A stretch of DNA of 64,000 nucleotides, taken from positions 46,004,278 to 46,068,277 of the forward strand of contig NC_088784.1 of the NCBI RefSeq assembly GCF_958450345.1. Reading direction: 5' to 3'. The notes under the pieces are model-generated. The model worked only from the letters and a program-made list of their open reading frames with translations. It was not told the origin of the DNA and made no database searches. This DNA is from Calliphora vicina (taxonomy: Eukaryota; Arthropoda; Insecta; Diptera; Calliphoridae). Within the stretch, counting starts at the first letter, position 1. Each line of letters begins with the position of its first letter. The position numbers were made by a program, and so were the translations under genes. Of this stretch, positions 1 to 9,746 are shown one piece after another.

Positions 1-308
1 TGTTATACACAAGATTTTCTGCAAAAAACTTTAAATATAAAAAGTAGGTTTAAATTTTTAATTAAATTATTTATTTTATTATTTACTTAGGAGTAAACAA
101 ATAATTAAAATAAAATAACAATTCAATAAAAACCGAAATAATACATTTCAAATACATCTTTTTAATAATCATCATCATCACTGGACCACAAAACGATTTT
201 AATGAAATACTCAGGGGCAAATTGTCCCACTCGTAATCGAAATGATATTCGATATCAAATAAGAGAATACAAAAAATTATAAAACGCACGTTCGAATAAG
301 TATCCGAT
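1..308. other. AT-rich DNA, nothing recognised
   Basis: No gene or repeat end is supported. Short frames on the minus strand lack codon structure or family motifs. Confidence 0.5.
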
Positions 309-426
309 CAAGGCGTATTTAACAAGGTGACAGCAGTGGCGAATTGAAATAAATACAGGCGAATTCACTTATTTTTTTATATATAGAGTTTGACATACGG
401 ATGTACGGGCGAATATTTTTTATATT
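309..426 (+). mobile_element. Fragment of hAT-like MITE family B
   Basis: Begins CAAGGCGTATTTAACAAGGT and then follows the inverted form of the family B copies at 44321-44468 and 49415-49597 (AATTCGCC, AATAAATACAGGCG and TATATAGAGTTTGACAT blocks). The other end is missing; it breaks off near 426 in unrelated sequence. Confidence 0.7.
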
Positions 427-553
427 TGGAAAAAATAAAAGGGTAATGAGACAAAAAAAGCGTCATTAAATACCCGAAAAGCGTCAAAATGGCAACACTG
501 ATAGACAATATAGATATCTATCGATAGATATTTCAAAGACCTTTGCAACGACG

Positions 554-786
554 CAAAGTAAATTAATAAAGTAGACTCAGTAGAACAGCTGACTATTTTT
601 TTTACTTTGGTCTGAACTGTCAATTCACTTGTGGTTGTTGTGGCGAAAAATACAACAAGCCCAAAAGCAAAAACAACAACAGGCAACTTTGACAGCTCAG
701 ACCTTAAACCAAAAACAAAATTGCTTGTGGTTTTTGTAACTGTTGTATTTGTTGTAGTACTGTCGCTACTTTATTAATTTACTTTG
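554..786. mobile_element. hAT-type MITE, family I, copy 1
   Basis: Inverted ends CAAAGTAAATTAATAAAG / CTTTATTAATTTACTTTG, with a perfect 8-bp TSD CAACGACG on both sides (546-553, 787-794), as expected for hAT. The same element with other perfect 8-bp TSDs occurs at 50116-50336 and 50365-50597. No coding capacity. Confidence 0.92.
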
Positions 787-801
787 CAACGACGTATATA
801 A

Positions 802-1471
802 TGCAATGTTTCCACGGCAGTCTGAATTACTTAATTCGGGTTTTGAATTACGATTGCGAATCAAACTGTTTACACGACAACATTCGTAATTCAATTTGAC
901 ATTTATTTATTTCTTGTTCTTGTTTTTTGTTCTTCTGTTTTGTTTTGTTTTTTTTGTTTATCTTGTTTGTTTGGTGCGAATTTTAAATTTGTAATTTGGC
1001 AATGGATAAAAAAGATAAGTAAAAACATAAAATTGTAGCATTATTAATTAAACAAATATAATTTAATTATTATTTTCATTATTAGAAAAAAGAATAAGTG
1101 CAAGCAAGTGGGACCAGGGCAGCGAGCGGACTTTATTAGAGGTGTGGGCTGAAAGAAAGGCAGAGCTGCTACTTCTACAAATGAATTTAACTTTAATCAG
1201 ACTTTTTATTTCTTTTAATTTATTTAATACAAAAATCTTTTTCTTTATTTTGTTTTGTTATGACATTTTTTATACATAAATAATCGATAAAAATTAGAGA
1301 TGACAGTCATTCGTTCGTAATTCATAAAGTAATTCAAACTGAATTACGTACGAACAAGGTAATTCGCACTTGAAATTTTGTATGGCGAATCATGTAATTC
1401 AGTTCGTAATTGGGAGTTGAATGACGAATGAGAGCTTGAATGACGAATAATGCCGTCGTGTGAACATGGTA
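802..1471. mobile_element. PIF/Harbinger-like MITE, family K, copy 1
   Basis: Ends TGCAATGTTTCCACGGCAG / CGTCGTGTGAACATGGTA with 3-bp TSD TAA (799-801, 1472-1474), the TWA target typical of PIF/Harbinger. Other copies are at 26914-27525 and 27973-28564. It keeps a short exon-like start (ATGGATAAAAAAG) and, after an intron-like gap, a frame with Trp-rich Myb/SANT spacing (see findings). Confidence 0.87.
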
Positions 1472-1735
1472 TAAGACCATAGTAAGTTGGACCTACAATG
1501 GGTCAAAATCAAAAAAATATTTTTTAAACCCGAATTGTTTTTTCACTAAGTTTAAGAAAAAAAATTAAAAAACAATTTCGAAAAAAAAAAACTGGAAAAA
1601 TAAAATTTAATTTTTGTTTACCTAAAAATAATTAAAATTTTTATTTTAAAGTATAATTTGGTGAAGGGTATTTAAGATTCGGCACGGCCGAATATAGCCC
1701 TCTTACTTGTTTTTTTTTAATATTCTTGTGAGCTT

Positions 1736-2227
1736 TTAGCGATCGCGGTATTTCTGCAGGTCTTGTACCCGAGTTTGTTGGCAAAACTCTTCTCCAATTT
1801 GTGGCATTATTCCTTTCCTTTGGTTTCGGTATTTGGCTGGATGAAATACTTTGGTAGGAAAATCGCCTTCTACAAAACGCTTGTTCGGTGGTTTACGGTT
1901 TCTTTCCAATAAAGCTGGGACGGTATTTGTGCTTTCATTCATCACAGGGTTTGATGAAAAAGGTGCTGGCTGTGTATGACGGTTGATTATACCATGTAGG
2001 GGGTTCACCACGCTTCTGGTATACCACCTTTTACGTTTTTTCTTACCGGTTTTTTCCTTGACTGGTACAACGGGATAACTTAATGGGCTACACAAAGTTT
2101 CTGAACGGTTATATGCAGGTAATTCATCTACTTCCTGGTTAATAACGCTTTGAATAACTGGTTTACGGGGGTAATTGCGTTGATTTATTGATCGATCGTG
2201 TCTCATGGGAATTACGAATTTCGCCAT
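1736..2227 (-). pseudogene. Gag-pol remnant, segment downstream of protease
   Basis: Open frame of 163 codons overlapping the end of the protease frame in another phase. It is basic (KTGKKKRKRWY near residue 60) with no reverse transcriptase motif. By position it would be the protease-to-RT linker of a Ty3/gypsy-like element. It stops at 1736, just before the Helentron end at 1715; RT, RNase H and integrase are absent. The phase change suggests either a frameshift mutation or a programmed shift; the former is likelier in a decayed element. Confidence 0.55.
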
Positions 2228-2847
2228 AGTATAGGGCCCTCGTATCGTATCAAATGATTGGTTAGTTTTGAAGTACTTATGGTTCGTCTTTCTTGATCGG
2301 TATCTAGAAAGTCCTGTGTGACGATGGAATGAATTGTATGAGGTTGATTCGTTGAACTAGAGGTCACAGCCTGTAGCTCAATCCCGTCGATAAGGAGTGT
2401 GGCTTTTCGTCGACGAAGAAAATCCATCCCAAGAATAATTGGTTCGGCTAAGGTGTCGAGGGCTGATGCTAAAAGATGTGTGATCTTTCCGTTAGCTTCA
2501 ACGACGAGGGGATAAACGTTGGCGCTAGATATATTTGACCCGTTGGCCAGCTGTAGCATTCGTTGATGACTTCTAGGTCGGACGTTATTAGTTTCGAGTA
2601 ATTGTCGTACTCTCTGCCCGATACAGGTGAGAGTAGAACCAGTATCTACCACTGCCCTTATCAGTGTATTACAAATAGAAATGTTGAGATAGAATCGACC
2701 ATCTGAATTTGTTTCATCTCGAGAGCATAAGCAGTCTCTTGACATTATGCCATCTTGACCACACCACGAACAAAATATACGACCAGGGTCAGAGCATTGA
2801 CCTCGGACATGGCCGGGTTGTCTGCAATGCCAACAATGTGTTCTACG
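2212..2847 (-). pseudogene. Retroelement zinc knuckles and aspartic protease (broken)
   Basis: Continues the gag frame after one in-frame TAA (2850-2848). It holds a zinc knuckle CWHCRQPGHVRGQC (CX2CX4HX4C), a second degenerate knuckle with Met in the His place, then a retropepsin: VVDTGSTLTCIG with the catalytic DTG, and ILGMDFL, the usual second motif. Retropepsins process Gag-Pol in LTR elements. The isolated gag-protease order, minus strand, plus a primer site upstream, identifies an LTR retrotransposon remnant. No RT follows. Confidence 0.85.
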
Positions 2848-3787
2848 TTAATAGTAATTGGTTTGGAGTGGGACATCTATATAATGGTTTGGCTGTGGTT
2901 TTCCTTGCTTAGCTTCGTCTTTTCGAAGAAGCTCGTATTCGTCTGTTAATTCCATTAATTCATCCAGAGAGTTAAAGTCATTCCTGCGGACATATAATTT
3001 ATAATCATAACGTAAGCCGTCATAAATACGATCAGAATGGTTTAGCTTCATCAATTCGGGATGTTGCCGAATAAGAGCCTGCATGGACATAATATAATCC
3101 ATTGCTTTTTCTCTGGGACCTTGTTTACGATGATAAATGTGTTCCTCTAGATGGGCAAGATATCGTTTTGGCAAGAAGAAACTAGTAGCTTCTTTGAACT
3201 GCTCCCACGACAATATCTTTTCTTTTTTGACACGATACCACTGCAAAGCCTTATTTTTTAAAATTTCTATAAATGAGAAAAGTAAGCGACTACGATTAAA
3301 ACCGTAACAATCAGCCAATTCCTCAAGTCGTTCGATAAATTCCATTAAATCATCGCCACCATCATACGTTAAATCCCACCTCCGAATGGTTGCCATTACT
3401 TCAGCGTCATTCGGAGTATTTGATGAGGATTTCCGATGATTGACGGAAGGTGTCGTTACCTGATCGTCTGTCAGGGGTTTTCTCTCTTCGTTTAAAACTT
3501 CCTCCTTTAATGAACGAAGAAGATTTTCCGAAGATGCTCGCTGCCGTTTCGATCGTATAAGTTCAATTAGCTGACGACGGAGTTGGTCAACAGTAGCCCT
3601 CTCGGTTATAGGGATATTGTACTGTCGACATACTTCGATTAACTTATCTTTTCGTAGTTTCTAGCGTATTTTGAGTAGATTGGGTTTCGTTGCTTTGTTC
3701 TTGGCCCGATCCAAGTTCGTTGGTGGTTGTTTGCGAAGTTTTTCCACTGGGTGCGTTCTTGGAATCGGGTCCCTTCTCGGGCGCCAT
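2848..3787 (-). pseudogene. Retrotransposon Gag (frameshifted)
   Basis: The long frame (MATIRRWDL onward, 3396 to 2848) has the Retrotrans_gag pattern: a GGDDLMEFIERLEEL helix, ALQWY, SWEQFKEATSFFLP, and a YIMSMQALIR segment. Upstream the same frame stays open to about 3660 (KDKLIEVCRQYNIP), where a frameshift separates it from an N-terminal frame starting at ATG 3787 (MAPEKGPDS). That ATG overlaps the primer-binding site. One frameshift and one terminal stop make it non-functional as read. Likely Ty3/gypsy-like; the lineage is not settled. Confidence 0.8.
3769..3786 (-). promoter_or_regulatory. Primer-binding site, tRNA-Lys-like
   Basis: TGGCGCCCGAGAAGGGAC on the minus strand, 16 of 18 matches to the classical tRNA-Lys primer site. 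It sits immediately upstream of gag, directly after a candidate LTR end (ATTACA). Confidence 0.75.
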
Positions 3788-4195
3788 TGTAATGCAGTTT
3801 ATTATATATTGAGGTATGACTCAGTCTGTCCAGGTTCGATTCAGAGGTCTGCTTCCTTTGAAATAAAAACACAAATATTTTTGGGTGTTATATAAAAATA
3901 TTCAGAACAAAGCTTTTATTAACGAAACCTTTATCTACTTATTAAATACTTAAATCTACGAAGTTATTTAGCAATTCAAATTCGTTGAAAACGATGAAAC
4001 GTAGTAGCGGCGGAACGGTAGAAACTTATACGATGATGAAACGGCGGAGTCGGTACGCAAGGTGAGTGGTGAAACGATGATGGAAAACGGTTGATCCTCG
4101 GCTTGGTGAAAAGAGAAAACAGACGAGAGTTGGTAGTGAAGTATTATAAATGGTTCGGGTTGTTTAGCAGTCTAGTATCTACGATCGGCGAAAAC
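3788..4195 (-). repeat. LTR 3' part (U3 end/R/U5) of the gag-protease element
   Basis: Read on the minus strand, this ends ATTACA right before the primer site, as an LTR should. It contains a TATA-like TTTATATAACACC and AATAAA-type signals (TTAATAAAAGC, TATAATAAACTGC). The far LTR edge was not found, and no second LTR is in view, so the extent is uncertain. Confidence 0.55.
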
Positions 4196-4985
4196 TACAA
4201 CGAAGTCAAGAAGAATTCGGAAGTTCTTGAATTCGGCTACGGATGCAAAAATACGGTTGTAAGAAATATTCGGGAGTTCTTACGATCGACTAATTACAAC
4301 TAATTCGGCTACGGATGCAAAAATACGATTGTAAGAAGAATTCGGGAGTTCTTACGATCGGCTAAAACTACAACGAAGTCAAGAAGAATTCGGAAGTTCT
4401 TGAATTCGGCTACGGATGCAAAATACGATTGTAAGAAGAATTCGGGAGTTCTTACGATCGGCTAAAACTACAACGAAGTCAAGAAGAATTCGGAAGTTCT
4501 TGAATTCGGCTACGGATGCATAAATACGATTGTAAGAAAAATTCGGGAGTTCTTACGATCGACTAACTAACTACAACTTATTCGGCTACGGATGCAAAAA
4601 TACGATTGTAAGAAGAATTCGGGAGTTCTTACGATCGGCTAAAACTACAACGAAGTCAAGAAGAATTCGGAAGTTCTTGAATTCGGCTACGGATGCAAAA
4701 ATACGATTGTAAGAAAAATTCGGGAGATCTTACGATCGGCTAAAAACTACAACGAAGTCAAGAAGAATTCGGAAGTTCTTGAATTCGGCTACGGATGCAC
4801 AAATACGATTGTAAGAAATATTCGGGAGTTCTTACGATCGACTAACTACAACTAATTCGGCTACGGATGCAAAGAAATACGATTGTAAGAAGAATTCGGG
4901 AGTTCTTACGATCGGCTAAAAACTACAATTAATTCAAGAAGAATTCGGGAGTTCTTGAATTTGATTACGATTACTAAAATACGAA
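4196..4985. repeat. Hairpin-rich tandem repeat array with higher-order period
   Basis: The marker TTCGGCTACGGATGCA recurs at 4232, 4304, 4405, 4505, 4581, 4682, 4784 and 4856, giving spacings 72, 101, 100, 76, 101, 102, 72. Long (about 101 bp) and short (about 74 bp) units thus alternate in a long-long-short order, a higher-order period of about 275 bp. Each unit carries stem-loops: GTAAGAA...TTCTTAC and TCAAGAA...TTCTTGA around a shared GAATTCGG loop. It lies where the LTR U3 or 5' leader of the adjoining retroelement would be. Confidence 0.85.
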
Positions 4986-5126
4986 TGTAAGAAAAAAATT
5001 AATGTCAAAAAAATTAAAAAAATATTTTTTTCGTTTGTGCAAAATATACACATTTCGGTTATTAAATGGTTTAAATGTGTGGAAAAAAATAATAAAAATA
5101 TTATGTGATGGTGAAAGTGTGTGTTA

Positions 5127-5771
5127 AGGTAGGATCACACGATTGCCGCAATGAACCAATTTAATACAATTTTTATTGTGCTGAATTGGGGCCCAATAAA
5201 GAAATTGTCCCAATCAATCTGCAGTCACATGATTGCTTCATTTTATATAAATTTGATTGTCGTAAATTGGCGCAAAGCGATTTAGTGGCAATAATTGTCG
5301 CATTTCAGTCACACGATTGTTCTAGTTTACGGCAACTCAGAGAAACAGCTGTTGTGCTAGATTTTAAATTTTGTTTTGTTTACATAAATGTAAAAACAAT
5401 CTATTTTTGAAAAAAATATTTGTTAAATAAAAAATAATAAAGAAAAATTAATAAAGAAATGTTAAAAGATGTATGTGGGTCAGAGAGTGGCTGACAAAAA
5501 CAATATTTCATTTACAAAAATTAATATTGGCGCTAATTGTCTTCTTTGATTGCCGCACTAGAACACAATAAATATTGGTGTATTTTTAACTTTTTTATTG
5601 GTGCATGTTGCCTATCAAGCATTCACATGATTGCCGTACCAGGGTTGCATTTGATTGGGCCAAATAAGCACAATATTGTTGTGGTTTGACATATGAGCCA
5701 ATAAGTTGTGAAATCACCCGATTGACGTATAAAATAGACCAATGCATTGCGGCAATCGTGTGATCCTACCT
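5127..5771. mobile_element. PIF/Harbinger-like MITE
   Basis: Inverted ends AGGTAGGATCACACGATTGC / GCAATCGTGTGATCCTACCT with TSD TTA on both sides (5124-5126, 5772-5774). The interior repeats the GATTGCC and CACACGATTG motifs. No coding capacity. Confidence 0.85.
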
Positions 5772-5775
5772 TTAG

Positions 5776-6350
5776 AATTGCAATTTTGTGCAATTTTCAA
5801 GAAAAAGTTTTGAAGTTAAATCTCTCTCAAGTGTGTTGAATTCATATACTACTTGTATGTGAGAAGAGAGAAAAGTTTTTGTTGTAGAAAAAATGAGAGG
5901 CTTCCCTTCTTGTTATTCTTTGGGGCTGCCTTTAAAAGGATTAGTCAGTTAGTGGTCTATTACATTACTTACGTTGATCATCATAACTTGAGTCTACCCC
6001 GACGCATGTTAGGAAGGACCTTCGGGTATACGAAGAAAATAAACAGATGTATGTGCATTATTATTGCATCAAGATTTGTAGACGCCATCAATACCGCGGT
6101 CGAAGTATACCGCATGAATGTCGAACTTGGAGCTTGCCCACCATATGAGGAGTAAAACCTGCCGCTGAAAACAAGTGTAGTTTTGGATCCTCATGAGGTA
6201 ATTCACTTCACATACTTCCATTCCACGATGGATGAGAATTTATCGGATATATTCCCTACAAAATTATTTACCATCGTTAAAAGGCTTCACAATGAATCCA
6301 TTGGTCTCCGAGTGGAAGTGTTCTAAGTACACGACTCTTCTGAACTATCT
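5776..6350 (+). other. Unassigned DNA with weak coding look
   Basis: A plus-strand frame from about 5853 to 6155 stops (TAA) at GACPPYEE, and the same frame resumes as LKTSVVLDPHEVIHFTYF up to about 6327. The composition is more protein-like than its surroundings, suggesting an old coding fragment. I do not recognise the family. Confidence 0.3.
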
Positions 6351-6352
6351 AA

Positions 6353-6600
6353 CCCCAATAAGCACCAAAGCACTTGAACATTTTGTTGGAATTTGACTTG
6401 AATGCAAATGTAATTATGTTTTAAACTTGAAAAATATTTTTCAAACAAAAAACATATGGCTTGAATTTATATTTCCTTTTTACTGGAGAATGCTATTGAA
6501 ATAAAGTGTAATACAACTGTAATTCAATTGCTTGACTATAATTCAAGGCTTGAATTACACCTGCTTTCAACTTGAATTCCAGTAAAAATGCTTATTGGGA
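6353..6600. mobile_element. Small MITE-like inverted-repeat element
   Basis: Short inverted ends CCCAATAAGCA / TGCTTATTGGG, with an interior rich in CTTGAATT and its complement. A clear TSD was not found. Confidence 0.5.
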
Positions 6601-6821
6601 CCTAATTCTTTCCATTGTCTTGATCTGATTAATTTTATTACAAATTTTGTTATCATTTTAATTAAATTACAACCACAGTACTTAATGTTAAGTTAATAGT
6701 AGTGTTATATTAGTTTCTATGGAATTAAAGTCTAGAAAACAGGGAGCATTTACTTAAATAATTTGTTTAATGCTATAGTAAATTTTTACGAAGGTGCTGC
6801 TATATTGTAAAAATATTGTAT

Positions 6822-6910
6822 TCAAGAAAGATATGTTCTTACAAATCCTTTTATTGTTGTTCGGCACATAGGGCATTGATTAACTCCTGGGGCACACTGT
6901 ACACATGTTA
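6822..6910 (-). CDS. Diap2: IAP2 (Diap2-like) last coding exon: RING end and stop
   Basis: Too short to stand out as an ORF. After the acceptor TTTTACTAG at 6911 the frame reads VTCVQCAPGVNQCPMC and ends GFVRTYLS then TGA, supplying the remaining zinc ligands of the C3HC4 RING and the short conserved C-terminal tail of fly IAP2. The match in length and end residues strongly supports these splice sites. An ATTAAA polyadenylation-like signal lies about 50 nt downstream (6771-6766 on the minus strand). The protein is 536 residues, slightly longer than the roughly 500 of Drosophila, mostly because of the Asn-rich linker. Confidence 0.92.
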
Positions 6911-6974
6911 CTAGTAAAAAAATTTTAATTAAAATTATGTGAATATATTAATATAATCAAATGTAATACAATAC

Positions 6975-7669
6975 CTAAATGGCCACATGGTAAATAAACA
7001 ACCCCGACCTCTTCATCTAAGCAAACCTTACATAATCGAGCATCTTTCAATTTTCTATTTTCTTCCTCGAGGAGTTTACGATCTGATGTCAACTTTTCGC
7101 TTATTTCCAAGCGTTGCGAATCATTATCTATTTGGCTTGTTTTTAATTTATCATTTGGGTTATCGTTTTCAGGTGATCTTTTGTCATTTATTGTTTGAAT
7201 ACTGGATGATGCGTCTGTTGCAGAGCATGTGGTACCATGTTCTATGTTCATTTCATTACTAGATATGTTACCTGAGTTAATATCATTATTAACTGTGGCA
7301 CTTGCATATGATTCTCTATTTTGAGTAATTTGGCTTGGGCTTCTGCAGTTGTTTCTATAAGACGTTGAATTGGAGTTTTCTGAGTCGGAATCTATATTTT
7401 GTTGTTCATCAAATATAGCTTTCAGTAAATCTTCAATTGTATCAAATGGGCGACCAGTTTCCAATATTTTTTGTTGTGTTTTATTTTGTAAAGCATCACT
7501 ATCAACACCCATCTCTAGTGCTGCTTTTATAGGCTCCGATAACATGGCTTCCTCAATTGTCATAGCTACTGTAGGATTATTCGAAGCTTGGGCAGTCCTA
7601 GTTATTTCTTGAACCTCTTGAATGTAATTTACACCTTTCACCAAACGCACAAACTCGCACATCGGATAC
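6975..7669 (-). CDS. Diap2: IAP2 (Diap2-like) coding exon 3: end of BIR3, UBA region, RING start
   Basis: Acceptor TTTACAG|G at 7670; the first G completes the split Trp and the frame reads YPMCEFVRLVKG, giving the fourth BIR3 zinc ligand. A UBA-like segment follows (MGVDSDAL to DLLKAIFDEQQN), which in IAPs binds ubiquitin chains. A long Asn/Ser-rich linker is less conserved. The RING finger begins LCKVCLDEEVGVVYLPCGHL, the C3HC4 ligase domain. The exon ends CATTTAG|GTATTG, phase 1; the 64-bp intron 3 follows. Unspliced reading would replace the second half of the RING with a short tail, so splicing to 6910 is preferred. Phase check: 387+440+695+89 nt gives exactly 537 codons. Confidence 0.93.
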
Positions 7670-8091
7670 CTGTAAATAATACATTAATTTATTACATACA
7701 CTTGGATGAAAGTTTCAGCGTAAAAATGTGTATATTGTTACGAAATTGTACTTGAATTCAAATATAACGATTTTAACGGCTGATTTAAAGTTGCATAATG
7801 CTTTCAAACAACAGTACCTCTCAAACTGTAACATATTTGTGGGTATTATTAACATTGAATAAAAGCTTTGGGTTGATCATTGATCGTGAGTATGGCAACG
7901 CTGAATGTTTGCGAACATAATTTCAAAAAGTTGATCCTAAAATCCATATTTCACACTTTAATGTTTTACTGTGCTCCAGTCTGGGCCACTTCTGCTAAAT
8001 GCCACCTTAAAAAACTTCAAATAGCTCAAAACAAACTTCTCAAGATGTTATACAACCTTCCTTGGCATTATTCTAGGCAACGACTCCACAC

Positions 8092-8995
8092 TAGGGATAT
8101 ACAGAGCACTCGCGGTAACGTGAACTAATTAAAACCAAGGCAATTCATGTTAGTGAAATTGTTCACGTTAGCGATCGTCGAATATCATGGAAAAAATATA
8201 AAATTTACTCGCTTGAACGTGAGTCTTTTATTATTATTTTCATTATTAAAATATAAATCAAAAATTATTGATTAAAATGCATTACAAAACAAAACGAGAT
8301 CACGAGAAAATATACATTGTAATAAAATTACATAGCAAATAAAATTACTCATTCGCTGCCATACAAAAAATATTAATTTATTTATTTATCCCCTTATTTT
8401 TTTAATAAGGGGATTCCCAAAACTCTAAAAATCGAATTTAATGTATGTATTTCAGTGTTTCAGTCAGCTTAGAAAACAAATGCAGTGAAAAAACTTGTTC
8501 ACGTTATAGAGCTTTCTGAGTTTGTTCACAAACAAAAGCTTGTTCACGTTAGGCGGTGTTCACGTTAGACAGTGTTCATGTTACCGCGAGTGCACTGTAA
8601 CTAATTTTGGCGAAATTTTTGGCATACCACCACGTGATGGCCAATGTTGTATAAGTAATGAAAATCATTTTTTTAGGTCATTTGAAATCGAAAACATCAC
8701 GCACAATTTCTAAAGTAAACAAAATTTTTTTCTCTGAAAAATTAAATATATTCTAAATAATTTCGTATTTTTCTTGCAATTGTGTGGGATACTTACCTTG
8801 TTATTATTAAAATAAAATATATGTATTTCAAAATAATTGAAAATATTTATTGAAAAAATTTTTGCGTTTGGTGCGTGAACTTTTTTAACAACCGCGAAAA
8901 AATGATACCGTATTTTTTCATATTTTTTAATGCTCTATTCGACTATGCTATGCCAATTTGTATATTTGCAAAAACTTTCAATAGTTATATCCCTA
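8092..8995. mobile_element. hAT element, family L, copy 1
   Basis: Ends TAGGGATATA(ACTA) / TAGTTATATCCCTA with a perfect 8-bp TSD CTCCACAC (8084-8091, 8996-9003). Split near its left end by a Tc1/mariner-type MITE (8102-8597). Related copies are at 11829-12222 and 12236-12678. Confidence 0.9.
8102..8597. mobile_element. Tc1/mariner-type MITE with TA target
   Basis: Inverted ends CAGAGCACTCGCGGTAAC / GTTACCGCGAGTGCACTG, flanked by TA on each side (8100-8101, 8598-8599). The uninterrupted GGATATAACTAATTTT is kept in the sister hAT copies. The motif GTTCACGTTA recurs several times near both ends, like subterminal binding repeats. Confidence 0.87.
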
Positions 8996-9028
8996 CTCCA
9001 CACATTGTCTGGCATTGAACTTGTTTAA

Positions 9029-9488
9029 CCCTATGTCTCCACGTAGCAATATTTATTGCTGCAATTGTCAAATTTGATTGCGTCAATGAAATTTGCGAGT
9101 GTAGACCGCAAATTGCCATATGTAGCAATCCATTGCGCAATGATTGCTCTACTGATTGCCTGAGCAATTATTGCTAAGCAATAAGCTGTCAGTTCAGTTG
9201 TCATTAATGTAAAATTTCTTCTTTCTATGATTCGGTGCGATTAATTTATACATATTTAATTTATTTAAGAACCAAAAGTAAAAAATCAAAGAAATTAGTG
9301 AAAAAAATCATGCAATACAAAATATAAGCAAAACACACTAAAGTTTTTCATAGAACTTCTCGCGTTGAAAATTTTGTATTTGTGACGAACGTTTTCTCCA
9401 CCTAAAGCAATCAGCAATCACTCTGCTTTGTTCTGCCGACGTTATTGCTTGAGCTTAGCAATAAATATTGCTACGTGGAGACATGGGG
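9029..9488. mobile_element. PIF/Harbinger-like MITE
   Basis: Near-perfect long inverted ends starting CCCTATGTCTCCACGTAGCA (one mismatch at the other end, CCCCATGTC), with TSD TAA (9026-9028, 9489-9491). The interior is rich in AGCAAT motifs. Non-coding. Confidence 0.9.
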
Positions 9489-9746
9489 TAAGATAAAATT
9501 AATAGATTAACACTAAATTTCAACAGAAGATATGAATAATCTCAATATTTACACATAAATGAACTCCAGTCATAATTTTATAATCAATATACTTTAGTTT
9601 AACATTTTATCCAAAATCCACTGTTTCATAAAGGTTTTAGTAAATTTTTCCCTTCCTTTTCTATATTAAATAATTACTAAAGGCTCACAAAATTCAAATT
9701 TAACTACTAAGCAGAAAAGAACAAAGTTTCTAAACTCTTTAATATA

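Larger units (their letters stand above)
497..1715 (+). mobile_element. DINE-1/INE-1-like Helentron, 3' part, with two nested MITEs
   Basis: Matches the 3' part of the fuller copy at 40597-41317: the ATAGACAATAT and GATAGATATTTC blocks, ACCATAGTAAGTTGGACC, and the terminal hairpin GATTCGGCACGGCCGAAT followed by CTTGTTTT. Two insertions split it: a hAT MITE (554-786, TSD CAACGACG) and a Harbinger MITE (802-1471, TSD TAA). The copy at 41000-41040 preserves the uninterrupted sequence (CAACGACGTATATAAGACC), confirming both insertions. Helentrons are rolling-circle elements; no Rep/Helicase gene is present. Confidence 0.85.
7880..9560 (+). pseudogene. LINE (Jockey-like) RT C-terminal remnant, split by two transposons
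   Basis: The frame from 7880 reads KSIFHTLMFYCAPVWATSAK then LQIAQNKLLKMLYNLPW, the conserved region after the RT of Jockey-clade LINEs (compare YKTVLKPIWTYGIQLWG in the copy at 33470-34312). It is interrupted after RLHT by a hAT (8092-8995), resumes TLSGIELV, is interrupted by a Harbinger MITE (9029-9488), and resumes KINRLTLNFNRRYE. TSDs CTCCACAC and TAA restore the frame on paper, so both came after the LINE. 5' truncated. Confidence 0.72.

Noticed and set aside
4196..4985. CRISPR-like array
   Set aside because: Whole units repeat, including the would-be spacers, with hairpins and higher-order order; this is a satellite in a eukaryotic retroelement context.
6925..7662. Stand-alone 245-residue RING protein ending in intron sequence
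   Set aside because: Good splice sites join it to exons on both sides and complete both the BIR3 and the RING zinc ligands.
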